From Chalara sp. BL73 (Eukaryota > Ascomycota > Leotiomycetes > Helotiales), in assembly GCA_918026815.1 (NCBI GenBank), contig CAKJVC010000191.1:310001-374000 (forward strand): a stretch of DNA of 64,000 bases. The letters are read 5' to 3'. Below are positions 31,975-44,557 of this stretch, one piece after another. How positions within the stretch are numbered: position 1 is the first letter of the stretch; every line of letters starts with the position of its first letter. The translations under genes were made by a program, and so were the position numbers. The notes below the pieces were generated by a model, which ran no database searches, was not told the DNA's origin, and worked only from the letters and a program-made list of their open reading frames with translations.

Positions 31975-34900
31975 TTATTCCTCGATTGCTGGTGTACCAA
32001 TTGCACTTCCGTTCCCACCCGCACTGCTACTATTCGCGCCGCCGTGCGTACTGTTGGTCTCCCGTCTAACCAAATTGGGGAACAGATGGTCCTCATCGTC
32101 CATGTCAGGAGGATCACTCAAGTCACTCTCATCATCCGCATCATCATCAACGCTTTGATGCGTACTTCCAGGCGTCGATGCCTCTACAGGTGGATCTTGT
32201 TTCTCAATCGTTTGCCTAGCCACATTCGCGGCAGAAGGCGGTGGAGCGGCATTGGAGCCCAAAATTAGATTGGCAGGAGTTTCTTTTACTTGCGGTTGAG
32301 AAGGTAGAAGTTGCCTGACAGGCTCAGGCGCACGAGTAACCGCTGCCTCAGCACGACGCAGCACCTCACGACGGGAGACTCCGATTTTACGGGGACGGCT
32401 AACATCCGATGGTGCAAAGGTAAGTGGGACGGGAATCTGTTCGCCACCAACGTCCATGACTAGACTATCGAGGCTCATGGGCCCTGTTGGTCGTGTTTCA
32501 GATAGGCCGTCTACCTGAGCTGGTTGTGGAGGCACTAAATCCGGTCCGGGAAGTGTTTTCCCAATGTTTGTATATAGTACTGCCCATGCATCATTGATCA
32601 AATCATCGATTGCTGTGGTTTTTATCTGGTTTGCATTGGTCTTCTTAAGGTCGACGGACTCCCGGAGAGCATCTAGTGCAGGATGTGATTGCGTCGGATC
32701 ATTTATCCAATCTTCAATACGTTTTGAGTAGTGCGCAAATTCTTCAGGCGAAACACTTCTGAAGATGTCATCGGTACTTGGGAGAATGTTACCTGTACGG
32801 CGGATTAACCTAAGATATGCGTTGCAACATTCGGTCCAAACATTTTCGAAGTGTTGGAAATCGTTCGACTTTTTTCTTACTCTCTTGCAAAGTGCTTCCA
32901 CATTTGCTTTATCCTCTAGGATGACGAGCAGCCTCATCATGAATAATACATATTTCTCCATATATACGCAATGACGACCGGGTCGCTCAACCTCTGGCTT
33001 CCACACTTGAATGTGCATGGTTTTGGTGAAGATGGACTCCCTAAATTCTTTTGCCGCCGCAGCGGCTTGAACAGGATCGGCTGCACTCTCGTCAAAAAGT
33101 ATACGAGCAACTCGAGCGACCATTCTATGCTGCCAGTGCTGCTTGTCTGCATTACGCAAGTAGCGGAGACTATCAAGGATGAAAATATCCCATTCCTGGC
33201 CGTTACTGACGGTAACAGGCGTGCCTTTATTGATAGCATATGGCTGTTGCTGGAGAAGGTCTGCTGCGTCCTGCAGCTCCATGGCACCCATCATAACAAG
33301 CTTGTGAACTGTCGAAACAAGCTTATAATGAGGCTCGAGAATCGGCTCCTGACGACCATCACGAGGCTTAGGCACCGTTTTGATAGCTTCCACAAAGGCA
33401 TTAAGAATCGCCTGTACCGTAGGTTTCCGATACATGGACGGATTCTTGTATTGCTCCGCCAATTCCCACTCATCAAAACGCTTAGTGAACATCTTCCACA
33501 AGGACTTTCCGAGCATATAGTGATTTCTGAAAATGTTAGTCCCATCCTAGGATAATCTTTTGGAGACCTACATCCAGTTGTCCGAGTTATTCTCTAGAGC
33601 CCGTCGGAATAAAGTGGCCGCATACTTCCATGCTTTGAATCGTGTTAGCTCCGAGTGGAGCTCTCGTTTGTACATGCCCGCTTGACCACTGAAATGTCTC
33701 TCAAACTCGTCCATGTAAAATGCTTGCATAGTGAACGGTTCCCTAGAAGATGCATAGATCCGCATACCAAAGTCGTGGTACATCTCAGAAAGTTTCTCAA
33801 GAGTCTCTGGACTATCATCTGCTTTACGCACAGAAGTTGAGAGAGCCATAGTATAGCAATGAATAGCACTCCGCTGTATTTTGACAAGATCTGCTGGATG
33901 ATTATTGATCTTATCAGCAGTCCACATTACCTCATCCTCAAGGCCGTAGTCGTAACATTGTGCTAGGCGATACCAGGTCTCCCAGTGCTCAACCTTATAT
34001 TTCAGCTGTAACCGCATGAATGATTCACCCACTTTCATGTCATCTATCTGGCCGCCTGGACCAAGCCTCTTTTGAGATCGAAATCTTGTCAAAGCAATCA
34101 TACCGAGTAGAAAATACCAACCTTTATCAGCGAGTGCACTCTGCTCTGCGACTACAGGTACAGAGTCGATATAGACTTCGCCTTTGAACGCTCGCCACAG
34201 GTGCAAGGGGCGAATAGATGTCTTAAGCAGCTCACTTATGTTGCGATTGTTGTGATTCATTTGTGCCGTCTCTTTTGCAGGACCTACTGCAGTCTGCATC
34301 TTTTCGATTGTTCCTTTCAACTCATGTTTCACTAGATCCTTTAATGGCATGCGACTAGCAAGCATGATTACCTGGTCTGCAATATTAAATACGGTCCGCC
34401 TGTCGAGAGTCTCCGTCGGGCACCCATGGTCCTCAATCAAGAAAGTGCCAACACCTAACCGGAGCCCATAGAGATCATATAGCACCTGCCCGAGATAATC
34501 CTCCCAATTTTCGACATGCTTGAGGCGCATCATCTCGACTTTCATCATCTTCAAAAATATTTTGTTCGACGATTTACAGCATTTCCTCAAGCCCAAACAA
34601 TAATGAACCAAAGCTAAGTAGTCCGCAAGGGTTTTGTCTGGAGTCTCAAACAGCTCTAGATTTTGCGCGATGGCCTCCTTGATCATGGTATACTGAAGAG
34701 CCCATGCACGTACCTGCATCTCCCGAAGCTTACTGTTGAAAGTTTGGAACGTGCCATGGAGTCCATATTCTGGATTTCGTGGGAACTGAGTCATGCCAAT
34801 ACGAATTTCGTCATCATATGTTGCTGCCGTGTGTAGGACACGACTTAACTGTGCAAGAGCGGCACATGTTGATTTGAGATGACGTTCGTCAATAATCTCA

Positions 34901-37673
34901 AAACATGATGCTGAGTCGTTCAGTGCAATTGTTAGTGCTTTCACCAATAAATCATCCAAAGCTTTAAGCCATAAAAGCAATTGGTGATGGCGAGCATCCT
35001 CAATAGTCTCCGAATATTTGCTGCTTCGTAGGTCCGACACAATTGTCTCGATACTCTTTAGATAGCAGGAGAAAACTTTTGTATTGTAGCCGATGCGCGC
35101 ATACGCTTCTCGGAGCCTCTGCCACATAAATAGACGAAGGGAGGTGTTGCCTGTGCCCAAAAGTTTCCACATATCCTTAGAGCCTGGCGATACATGTCTT
35201 GTCTCAGAGGTTGATTCATTACTCTGTTCCTCGCCAGACCCGAATGGATTCGTAGGTTCAGAATCTAGGACCGGTTCAAGCGTCTCAATAACGGCAATAG
35301 GATCTGGGTGTTCTCGATCAAACAGCTTGTAGAAGAAATCCATGGTAGTTAAAATGGCCACCTCTCGCTCAGCCGCATCCACCGAAACCTCTGACATCAC
35401 CGCGTTGTTCTGCAGCTCAATTGTCGGTGATCCAGCTTCAATAAGTATGGCCTTCAAGTCTGACCAACACAGGACCTGGTGATCTCTCGCAACATCATCA
35501 CTCATTGTCGCATAGAATACCGAGGCCCACAAGTACCTCAGAGACAATTCGTCTGTAGATTCTAGTGTTCGGTAATGTATCAGATTTGATGCAAGGTCTG
35601 CCCATCTATCCAATCGATCTTTGCTGATTATCTTCATCTCCTGCGCGACGATGCTGTTCGGATTGGTAATTTTCACTACGAGATCCAGATGTAATTCGAA
35701 TAATGTTTGTACCATCTCCACATACGTGGTAAGAGCATTGCGCTCTTCGCTCTGTGACTGCAATCTGAGTATATCTGCCTGTATGCGATGATATATCTCG
35801 TTATCTACATAACTGATGATGCGCATGAAACAAGGCTTAAGATCGTCGTCCCAGACTTTATCGCGGTATGTGCTAATGATTACACGCACCCACTCGAATA
35901 TCACATCCTGCAACGGTAGCCATTCACCTTCGACCTTCTGAACAAAAGCCTCAAGGTTTTCAGCTAAACCGAGTACAGGCTTGATACTCGAACGAATAGG
36001 ATTTGTCTTCGAATTTTCAAGAAATTCAACTAGATCATTGCTCGAGCTACCAGACGCACCAAGGATCTCTGCTGCCTGTGCATTGAGAAAGGTGGCGGAT
36101 TTTTTATCCTCCCAGGATCTGAGAATGTCGCGAAGGTCTCGGAGTGCCACATTTTCGGAATGATCTGAACGGTCAGGATTGTTTTCGCCCGATGAGGCAG
36201 ACTGCCACTCCGCAAAAGTTCCCAAATCTATAACGTTAAGTTTTCCCAGTAAGCCACCCACAAAGTTGAACACATCGATGTCAGCCTGCTCGAATTTATC
36301 CAAGTCAGCAGCAAACTGAGCTGCTGGGTCAAGTTCTGTTGTGTTATCTCTGTTACGAATGCGTTTGCTCCGCTTCTGTGTAGCACTATCATCGTCAGGA
36401 GTGTCACGCAATCCGGCTGCGGATTGTGAGCGCTTTCTAGTGGGAAGCGAAATGCCTTGTGACTTTTCTACCTCATCATTTAGCGGGACTGTAGTTGTGG
36501 TGGTTATCGTCTCGGTAGGTTGATCCACGCCGGTTGTTCCCGTTGGCGTTGGTAGTGCAGTTTCGACAACGGGCGACTCTACTATCTCAGCGTCTTTCAT
36601 GACATGATCCTCTTCAGGGTGCTCAACAGACGCCGGTGGCTCCACTGCTCTAGGGTCCCCTTCCACGAATTTGAGCGTAACCTTTGTAGCTGAAGTCCCA
36701 TGCCCAAATGTTGATGCACATAATTGCCCTCCAACAGAAGCCCAAGAATATTCAGGGACAAAGACAACTTGGCGAAACTCTGTGGTTTCGATATCGCTGC
36801 TTATGAGAGGTTCCTTTGCCGGAGTCGCTGCAGAATCTGGGAGAAATTTGTAAGGATCCATGTGCTTCGAAACGAAAGGTGCCATTTCCTTCTTCAGAAA
36901 TGGCGCAATAATCGGATGAGATAGGGAGACCTCGTCTGAAAGGATGTGAAGAAGCTTTTTCAGCTGTTCTCCTGCAAAGCCTTCCTCCAGAGATGGCGGT
37001 TCGACTTCAGCAACCGTAGGATCATCATCCACCTCCACAGCAGCCTCCAAGCAATATCTCGATATCCTCCGACTCCCAAGCATCGAAGCTATACGTGCCG
37101 CCCTCCTCCACAGCTCGGTATCAGATTCATCTCTTGCCAGCGCTAGTGCAAAATTGTCTATCGCAGCTTTCGCTTGGAAGTGAAGCGCTTGTCCGTTCAT
37201 TGTCGTTGCTTGTTTAAGTTCCGCCCTTCTCTGGCGGTCCTTAACACAGTCAAGTATGAATTGACCATGATTCTTGTAGGCCAAGTATAACAGCTGAGGT
37301 AAAGTACTCAGCGTCGAATCTGCACCTGCAGCAACTAAATCAAGTTCCAAGGGAAATGAGGGATCGAGGACTTCGAGTTCCGGATTCTCATCTAGCCGTT
37401 CGAATTCGGTAGTCCCTTCGGGATACTTGAAGATGTCAGACTGGAATAAGGTGCTGTAAGCTTCTCCAGCTTGTGGATATGTAGCCGGTCCTTGTGCGTG
37501 CAATCTTAGCGCATTTTGATATGCTTTCAAAGCTTCCTCAATCTGCTATCGGGTTAGCGAAGGACACCGTGTGGACATTTAAACGGGAATTGTGCCTGTA
37601 GTTCTCTGGTATTGTCAATCTCATCATCGCTATGTTCATCTGGGATGATATTGAGTGCTGTGAAGCTTGCCAT
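31975..37673 (-). CDS. hir3: histone transcription regulator 3 homologue (HIR complex)
   Basis: Exons (minus): 37673-37596, 37542-33572 and 33526-31975, giving 1866 residues, the usual size for fungal Hir3 (CABIN1 family). The N-terminus MASFTALNIIPDEHSDDEID, followed by RELQ and IEEALKAYQNALRLHAQGP, is diagnostic. The protein is a TPR-like helical scaffold of the HIR chaperone, which deposits H3-H4 outside replication and represses histone genes. A KRSKRIRNR stretch near residue 400 could be a nuclear signal. The C-terminus is disordered and acidic (DDDADDESDLSDPPDMDDED). The first intron (37543-37595) starts with GC instead of GT (CAG/GCACAA) and has a good CGCTAACC branch site. It is divergent from the ChAPs gene with 711 bases between the starts. 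Confidence 0.92.
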
Positions 37674-38384
37674 GTTGGTCGCTCAATCTCCTGCTGGCCG
37701 TTTCACTCCTCTCCTTCCTCCTGCTGCTCCAGTCAACATCAGTCGCGTTGTGTCGTGTCAAGTTGTTGGCGTTATTGACCTGATGGAGGTGGAATGACTG
37801 CAAACGCGCAAGTAATGCAGAGACGCAGCAGGTTTAGTGCCGTTTCCAAGTGCTAGTTTTATGTTTCAGAAGATTAATTGAATTCGACGTAAGTCGTAGG
37901 GTCGGCAGGCAATGTACACAAGGCAGGAAACAAGCCTTGTAACAGGATATCTTTTTTTACAATGCCCCAATGTACTAAAGCCGTATCAAAATCGCGCAGT
38001 CTTCCGATCATCGTTTTAGATAGCATTTAGCAGTGCCTGCCCCTAATCCCTCCAATCAAACATAGCTCTTCTTTGTAAATATCAAGATTGTCACATTCAG
38101 GCGTCCTTATCGGTTTGTTCCAGGACATTCACGTGATTGCAAGGCTGAAAGATGTGCATAGTCATGGTCCGTGCGGCAGCCAATTTGTGAGTTGTTCCTA
38201 TTCCCAATTCAAGATCACAAGAGTAATGCCCTCATTTCGATCTTCATTTGATACCCAACTACGCTGCATTGTCTTTTGATTGATTCCTGTTGCTCTTATC
38301 TTTAATCCAACCACTGTTCCATAACAACGATTGCACAACTGCTCCTGGTGCTTGCAGGATTGGCAGCTTGTCCAGTCGCACAAA
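37674..38384. promoter_or_regulatory. divergent promoter of hir3 and the ChAPs gene
   Basis: The two start codons face away from each other across this 711-base stretch. CCAAT boxes occur at 38052-38056 and 38180-38184. Both genes may share control elements. No coding frame is supported within it. Confidence 0.5.
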
Positions 38385-40743
38385 ATGGTTGCGCCTGCCG
38401 TTCCAGAGTATGTATCCTTACCCTGTTATATGTTTGTGGCCTTTTCTATTCCTAACTGACCGTCTTGCCTTAGATTGACTGAAGAAGTTTTATACGAATG
38501 CATAGATGCTCGAACAGAGGTGTTGGCTGGTCTTCGTGAGCTAGGGCCACCAGATCTAGTTCACTTGATCAAGCAAGCTCCTAGGAGCCCTGGCAAACAA
38601 GTGCGCCATGCCCAATGGTCTGATATTAGTCTCAATATGCTAATTTGGCACAGAGCGGCGTCTATCATCACGTCACCGGCATAGACGCATCATCTTCTGC
38701 AAGTTTAGCAGCTTACATCAACACCCTCACATATAAAGAGACAAACCAATCGATAACAAAGATTGCGGAGGGTATTTACTGGTACGTAGGAGTTGGTGCA
38801 AGAATGGAATAATTCTGAATACGGTGGCAGCTGTTACAATGCATTCTCTCGACTTGACATGCGTGTTCACGTCACGATTCCCGGTACGGTAGATAGCTAC
38901 TGTATCGATGAAAGGGGGGACAAAAGAGTGGCTTCGGATGAACTGTGGCTGGAAACATATCTCTGCAGCGTGCTTCGAGCTTATTCATACGCAGACGATG
39001 GAAGTGGGGATACAATTCGCAAGATCATGGGTGTAAGGAGATTCAACCCAGTGACAACAACAGAGACCGAGCACAGGTTTCTACAAGCCGCGGAACAGCT
39101 TTTCTTCAGAGGTATGGATGGCCAATGTATGCCTAATCCCCTATTGACCCTTTGCAGGCTGGCAGCTAGGATCAGATTCAGTTGTTCAGGTCCCAAATAA
39201 TGTGTCGAATCACCTTACTGCTGGGCTTCTAAAATATTTCCACACCACTGGTAGATTCGCATCCGGCATAAATCTGTTCGAAAAACTGCGGACTCGGAAT
39301 GTGGAGGTGTCATCTCTTTTAGCAAAAGTCCTGTTCATGGGGAATGAGGAAGTTCAAGCCATTAGGGTGCTTCATGAATCAGTTAAACAATCACCGATGG
39401 ACTATGTCATGTTGGATACGCAAGCCGAATTTCTGAAGAAGAAAGCCCTCAACCCCAATAATCCTGAGCTAAAACAAGAGAGATTACAAATGGCACTGGG
39501 TTGCGCAGACAAAAGCACCGTGGCTGCACCTAGCGAATTTGGAACATGGGCACGACTTGCTGAGGTTTATGTAACAATGGAAGATTGGGAGAACGCCTTG
39601 ACAACTCTGAATTCATGTCCCATGTTCACATATCAGGACAAGGATGCACCAATCATGCCCGAGCCTAGGGAGATCCACCTTCCAACACTTCCAGAGACGC
39701 GATTAGATGAGATCGACAGCGAGCCAGAATCCAAATATGGAGAACAAGTCCATCCAAGTCTATTGAGCCTACGCGCCGCCCAATACAAGGGTACATTCAA
39801 GCATGCGTATAGCATATTGACAGAAATGACTGCAAAGATAGGATGGGATCAACTATTGAAGATCAGGAGTAATGTATTTGTAATGGAGGAGGAATATCGA
39901 AGCGAAAAGCAGCCTACTGCTGCAGAAAAGGTAGAAACTAAGCGCAACGCCAGTACTGATGGATTACGCGGAAGTCCCGGCCCTCATACGAATGGTGATG
40001 ATCATACGGACGATGACAAGAGCGCTAATGGTGACTCTGCAGCGCCTGGCTTAGTGGCCGAGAATGGAGTCACTGGGTCTAGCGTAGATGAGTCTATTGA
40101 GAAACCGCCGCATACTATCACGCCACAAGAGGTTAAAAGTGGCAATGAAGATGTAAGCTCCCCATACGTCATGTCCTTAGAAAATATTAATAAATGACAG
40201 AGCGAAGCAAGTGAGGAGCAACTCTCGAGGTTCAATAACAAGCGTCTATGTGAGCGATGGCTCGACAGTCTTTTTATGGTTTTATACGAAGATTTGCGGA
40301 TATATACCATATGGCGAACTGAAATGGCCCAGTATCGTGCCCAATCCATGCAGTATAAGAAATCTGCGGAGGAATGGGAAATTCTCGGCTCTCTTGCAGC
40401 TCGACTTCACCATCAAGCCGAGGCCGTGGAAGCATATCGGCAATGTTTATCAATCCGCTTCTCTCCAAAGGCGCTAAGAGGTATTCTTGAGGACTTTGAG
40501 AAGGACAAAAACACTAGAGAGACAATCGCCAGCGTGATCCGTCTAGTGACGTGGCAATATCGTTGGTATTCCGAATTTAGTCCCGAGCTTTTGTACACGA
40601 TTCGTACATTGATCGAGGATGAGGGTGCGGTGAAGGTGAGAAGTATAATTCAAGCCACAAGCCTACCACAAAATGTGCTTGATCTAACACACCACTATGC
40701 TGCGTTGTGTGCGGCGTTCAGAAGCTCGGGTACGGAAGGATAG
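38385..40743 (+). CDS. ChAPs family exomer protein (Bud7/Bch1-like)
   Basis: Exons 38385-38407, 38474-38600, 38654-38781, 38831-39111, 39158-40152 and 40201-40743, giving 698 residues. The start MVAPAVPELTEEVLYECIDA, the GVYHHVTGIDASSSASLAAY block, CYNAFSRLDMRVHVTIPGTV and the TPR-like repeats that follow match the Chs5-Arf1-binding proteins. In yeast, the exomer of Chs5 and ChAPs carries chitin synthase and other cargo from the trans-Golgi to the surface. A low-complexity insertion (TNGDDHTDDDKSANGDSAAP) precedes the last intron. That intron (40153-40200) removes an apparent stop. The very short first exon (23 bases) follows from the splice phases. Confidence 0.92.
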
Positions 40744-42116
40744 ATGGAGGCAAGGGGCCTTGGTACATATGGTATTAGCTAAAAAGATGAAATGGAGTTA
40801 CGGAAGTAATGAGCATAGAGAATTTGCCTGCAAGATAGGAGAATAAAATGCAAGACACCTCACGAGGTACTTTGTTCGCGTTTTTAGAGCTACCTTGACC
40901 CAGCACATACCAAGAGGAGTCATGTAGATAACCCAAATTTACCAACACAGATCTGATCTCTGATGATGCGTTCTTCACTCAGAAGAATGACTACTTTGTT
41001 ATGTAGAATGTTTCGTGCCACAAATTGGAGATTTTCTTGCCGTGACTTCTTCAACGAGTTTGATTTGAAACTTTCTGTATGATCCTATCGAGAGGGCTCA
41101 AACTGATTTGAGCCAGCCTGGCCTGCTCACAAGCTCATATGGCAATCAATTATATTGTATATAGTTCTTCTACATCTCGAATAGTATCAGATCACAGCAA
41201 AATCTTCAGAGAATGGAATACTTTGGACGAAAGAACACTGACGTGCTTTATTGGCCTGTCTCCTCATGGGTTAAGATGAAAATAAACATTCTGCTGGAAG
41301 GCATTATTCGAGTATTGGGCGGCAATATGTCGTATGTCATTGAGTGATAAGTCGTAAGCCTGGATAAACTAAGAGAAAAAATACATTGCATTTGGAGTTA
41401 CCTACCACTCTTTACTCCTTTCTCTGTACAAATTATCACTCGCTACGTCGCCCAATGACTTTCCAGTCTTCCGACAGCCCCTGAGAGCTTGGCATCTGAT
41501 ATTATGAGGGCAAATTTTAACTTGACACACGGCTGACTCAAGATTTGCATTTAAGCTTTTACTCCAATATCAAAGCATTTTATATGAGGAAATAATGTGG
41601 CTGGGGCGAATTGGAAAACAATGCATTTGCAAGCCGGCCAAGGGTTCGGCATGTCCTTCTTATTTTTGTATCCCTGCTACGCGCGTTCGTCCCACTCTGA
41701 TGAAAGAGTCTGAACTCACAAGCGACCGTTGCGCACAATCCGATGCCCAGTCAGAAGTCAAGCAATGGTCATCTCATGAGGCTTTGTAGTTTCAAGTGGC
41801 GGAGCAAGTCGTCACTGTGGGGATAGCGTACGCCACAAGCGACGTGGAAATCGAGAAACCCATTTGCAATGCCGTTCATGAAGTCCGCCGGGCTATGGAG
41901 CTGCCAAGAGATGCTTTTCTATGGGCCCTGATGCATTCGTAATGTATTGAGCAAAGTCGAATGGCTTCACACATATATACTTGATGACTTGACGCCGAAT
42001 ATGTCTCTTCACCTCTCAACCTCATCAGCATTCGTTTCATTCATTGCTCGCCATTAACAGCATTGCTCTGTTTGTCTTTTCGACTTTCTCTCCTGAATAA
42101 ATCTTTACTCAACAAA
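40744..42116. other. intergenic region
   Basis: 3' flank of the ChAPs gene and promoter of the dioxygenase gene, with pyrimidine-rich runs just before the ATG at 42117. No other gene supported. Confidence 0.5.
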
Positions 42117-43234
42117 ATGCGTTATTCCATTCCAGTTACTGTTGCAGCTTTGCTAAGCACTGTCGTCGCTCATCCTGGCCATGATCACTCCAAAGAAATC
42201 GCCGAGAGAGCGGCCTTTATGAAGAGCAACAAGAGAAGCTTAAGTGATTGCTCGGAACAGATAAAAAAGCGGGGACTAGAACAACGAGCTATTCATAGAA
42301 GAGCTGCCAAGGTGAAGCAAGCACTTGACAGACGGCAACTCGAGGCCCGTGATCTTGCTGAGGTCCTCGCAACTTCACACAATTCAAGCATCGCAGCTTT
42401 CTCATCGGCTGATGTTCTATTTGCCTCAAACGGATCTTGCACTCTCAGCCCTGAAGTCACTCAGGGCCCTTACTGTAAGTCAAAATTAACCTTTACTGTA
42501 GCTTATGCTAATGGCCATACTTAGACGTGACCGGTGAATATGTCCGCAAAAATATGACTGAGGATCAAGCCGGCGTAGCCATGATCCTCGATACACAAGT
42601 CATCGACGTTGCAACCTGCGAGCCAGTCACCACCGCGATGGTTGAAATCTGGCACTGCAACGCCACCGGAGTTTACTCTGGCATTGTCGCCTCAGGAAAT
42701 GGCGATTCCTCTGACACCTCCAACATCGACAAAACATTCCTGCGCGCTCTGCAGCCGACTGACTCTGAGGGAGTCGCTGAATTTGCCACCATCTTCCCTG
42801 GTCACTACACGTCGCGAGCCACACATATCCATGTTCTCGCACATTTCAACGGTACAACCTATGAGAATGGTACCTACGGTGGAGGAGTCGTCTCGCACGT
42901 TGGCCAGATCTTCTTCGACCAAGACCTTATTACCCAAGTCGAGCTTACTGCCCCTTACAGCACCAATACCCAAGAATTGACCACCAATGCCGATGATGCG
43001 ATATTGTCTGAGGAGGCCGCAGACACTGATCCGGTGGTGAACTATACTCTTCTCGGCGATGATGTGTCTGAGGGAATCTTCGCATGGATTTCATTTGGCA
43101 TTGATTTGACGAATAGCCAGACTATCACTGGTGCTGCTGCTCTGTATGCTGAGGGTGGAGTCGCTACTTCCAGTTCAAGTGGAAGTAGTGGTTCGGGTGG
43201 GCCTGGTGGAAATGGCACTGCTCCTCCTTCTTAA
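42117..43234 (+). CDS. secreted intradiol ring-cleavage dioxygenase
   Basis: Exons 42117-42474 and 42525-43234, 355 residues. MRYSIPVTVAALLSTVVA is a signal peptide, followed by HPGHDH and a basic helical pro-region. The intradiol fold carries the iron ligands: the second Tyr of GPYY (split by the intron), Tyr in WHCNATGVYSG, and the two His of FPGHYTSRATHIHV. The family opens catechol-type rings between the hydroxyls. Secreted fungal members are thought to act on plant or lignin phenolics. The C-terminus is a Ser/Gly tail without an obvious anchor. The start was taken as the first ATG before the signal peptide. Confidence 0.92.
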
Positions 43235-44557
43235 GTGAAGTCTTGGGATGGAATGGGCCGTTGGTCACATTGAGATGGCGATGTAAATAGGTGATTTGCT
43301 CTAGTTTGTAAATATTGGCTGGATTTCTTGGGTATTCTGGGGGAAAAGGGGATTACTGTACATATAGAGGATAGAACTTGCTCTGCAATTTAAGAGATGT
43401 CACTTGCACACGTTGCAGCTTCCCCATTCTGTAATTTCTGTTAATAACTACGTCTCACAAGGCATCCTTGAAGAGTAGCTTCATACCATCGCATTTATCA
43501 TCCTCGATATCTTGCACTGTTAAGCTTCGCTTAGTCAGTACGTATTAATGACAGTCAATACAACAGCCTTCCAAATGATCGAAAGAGACAGATGGACAAG
43601 GATATCTCGGCGTATGAACTCGTTTTGGATGCTGTTAAAGTTATTAGTGGAAAAGATGCTCAAGTCGTGACCGAAACTGTGGCTTCGGTACTGAAGAGTT
43701 TATCATGGTCTCTTGCAAAAAATGATGGCTAGTCTAATCCTAATAGAGCACAAATAAACAACAAGCCTCCCTCTCTGAAATTTTACAGAATGTATGTAGA
43801 CCCTAAATGGCAAAATAAATTCAATACTTGTTCCTTTGCTTCTTAGCTATCGGCTTATTTTTTCCTCGAAATGTGGATCTTTCTTACATGCAAAGGAAAT
43901 GCACTCATAGAATAATAGGACATATATGAGAAGCTTATATGGTGAGCTTTTTCTACATTTTCTCTCTCCATGTCAGTCTAATCCTGGCTTCTCTTTTTAG
44001 AAACTTTTTGCAGAGTGCAAATTGTAAAAAACGTAGTACACCCTGTCTCTCCTAGGAGAACCGCATAACCTTATACTTCAAGCTGCGACTCAACATCCTA
44101 TGTTAGGATGTTTCGCCCAACGTTTGCAACAATTTACATAGACTAGAAGTAGATCTCGGTGGCTTGTGTAACCTCATTGACTTAGGAGTCGCCAAGCTGG
44201 CCAAGGATACAACAGTGGGATACCTTTCCTCACCCGCACTCTAAAGTCAGCCTGCGATGCAACATACGTCAGATACTGCAATATCACCAGTTTGCCGTCC
44301 TCTCTCATAGGTAAGATGATACGGGCCTTGCATGGAACATCACTTGGCGATCGTTCACATTCAACCATGGATTCTCACAGCATAAGCCCACGATAGGCTT
44401 TGATGTGCTGATTATCCTCAGCATTCATGCCCAGAGACTTGTGTATGCCTATTGAGATAAGCTCTACCGCTTCTCATTCAAACCCAGTGCTACACTATTG
44501 CCTGAAACATTCGTCAGGTCCTAAACCGATCTGGGACTTCCGTATCTAAACTTCGAC
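43235..44557. other. intergenic region
   Basis: 3' flank of the dioxygenase and promoter of the GMC oxidoreductase. Short open frames look like chance. I see no gene. Confidence 0.45.

Noticed and set aside
40153..40200. An apparent stop codon near 40195 in the ChAPs gene.
   Set aside because: A GTAAGC to ACAG intron removes it in phase 0 and restores the conserved frame.
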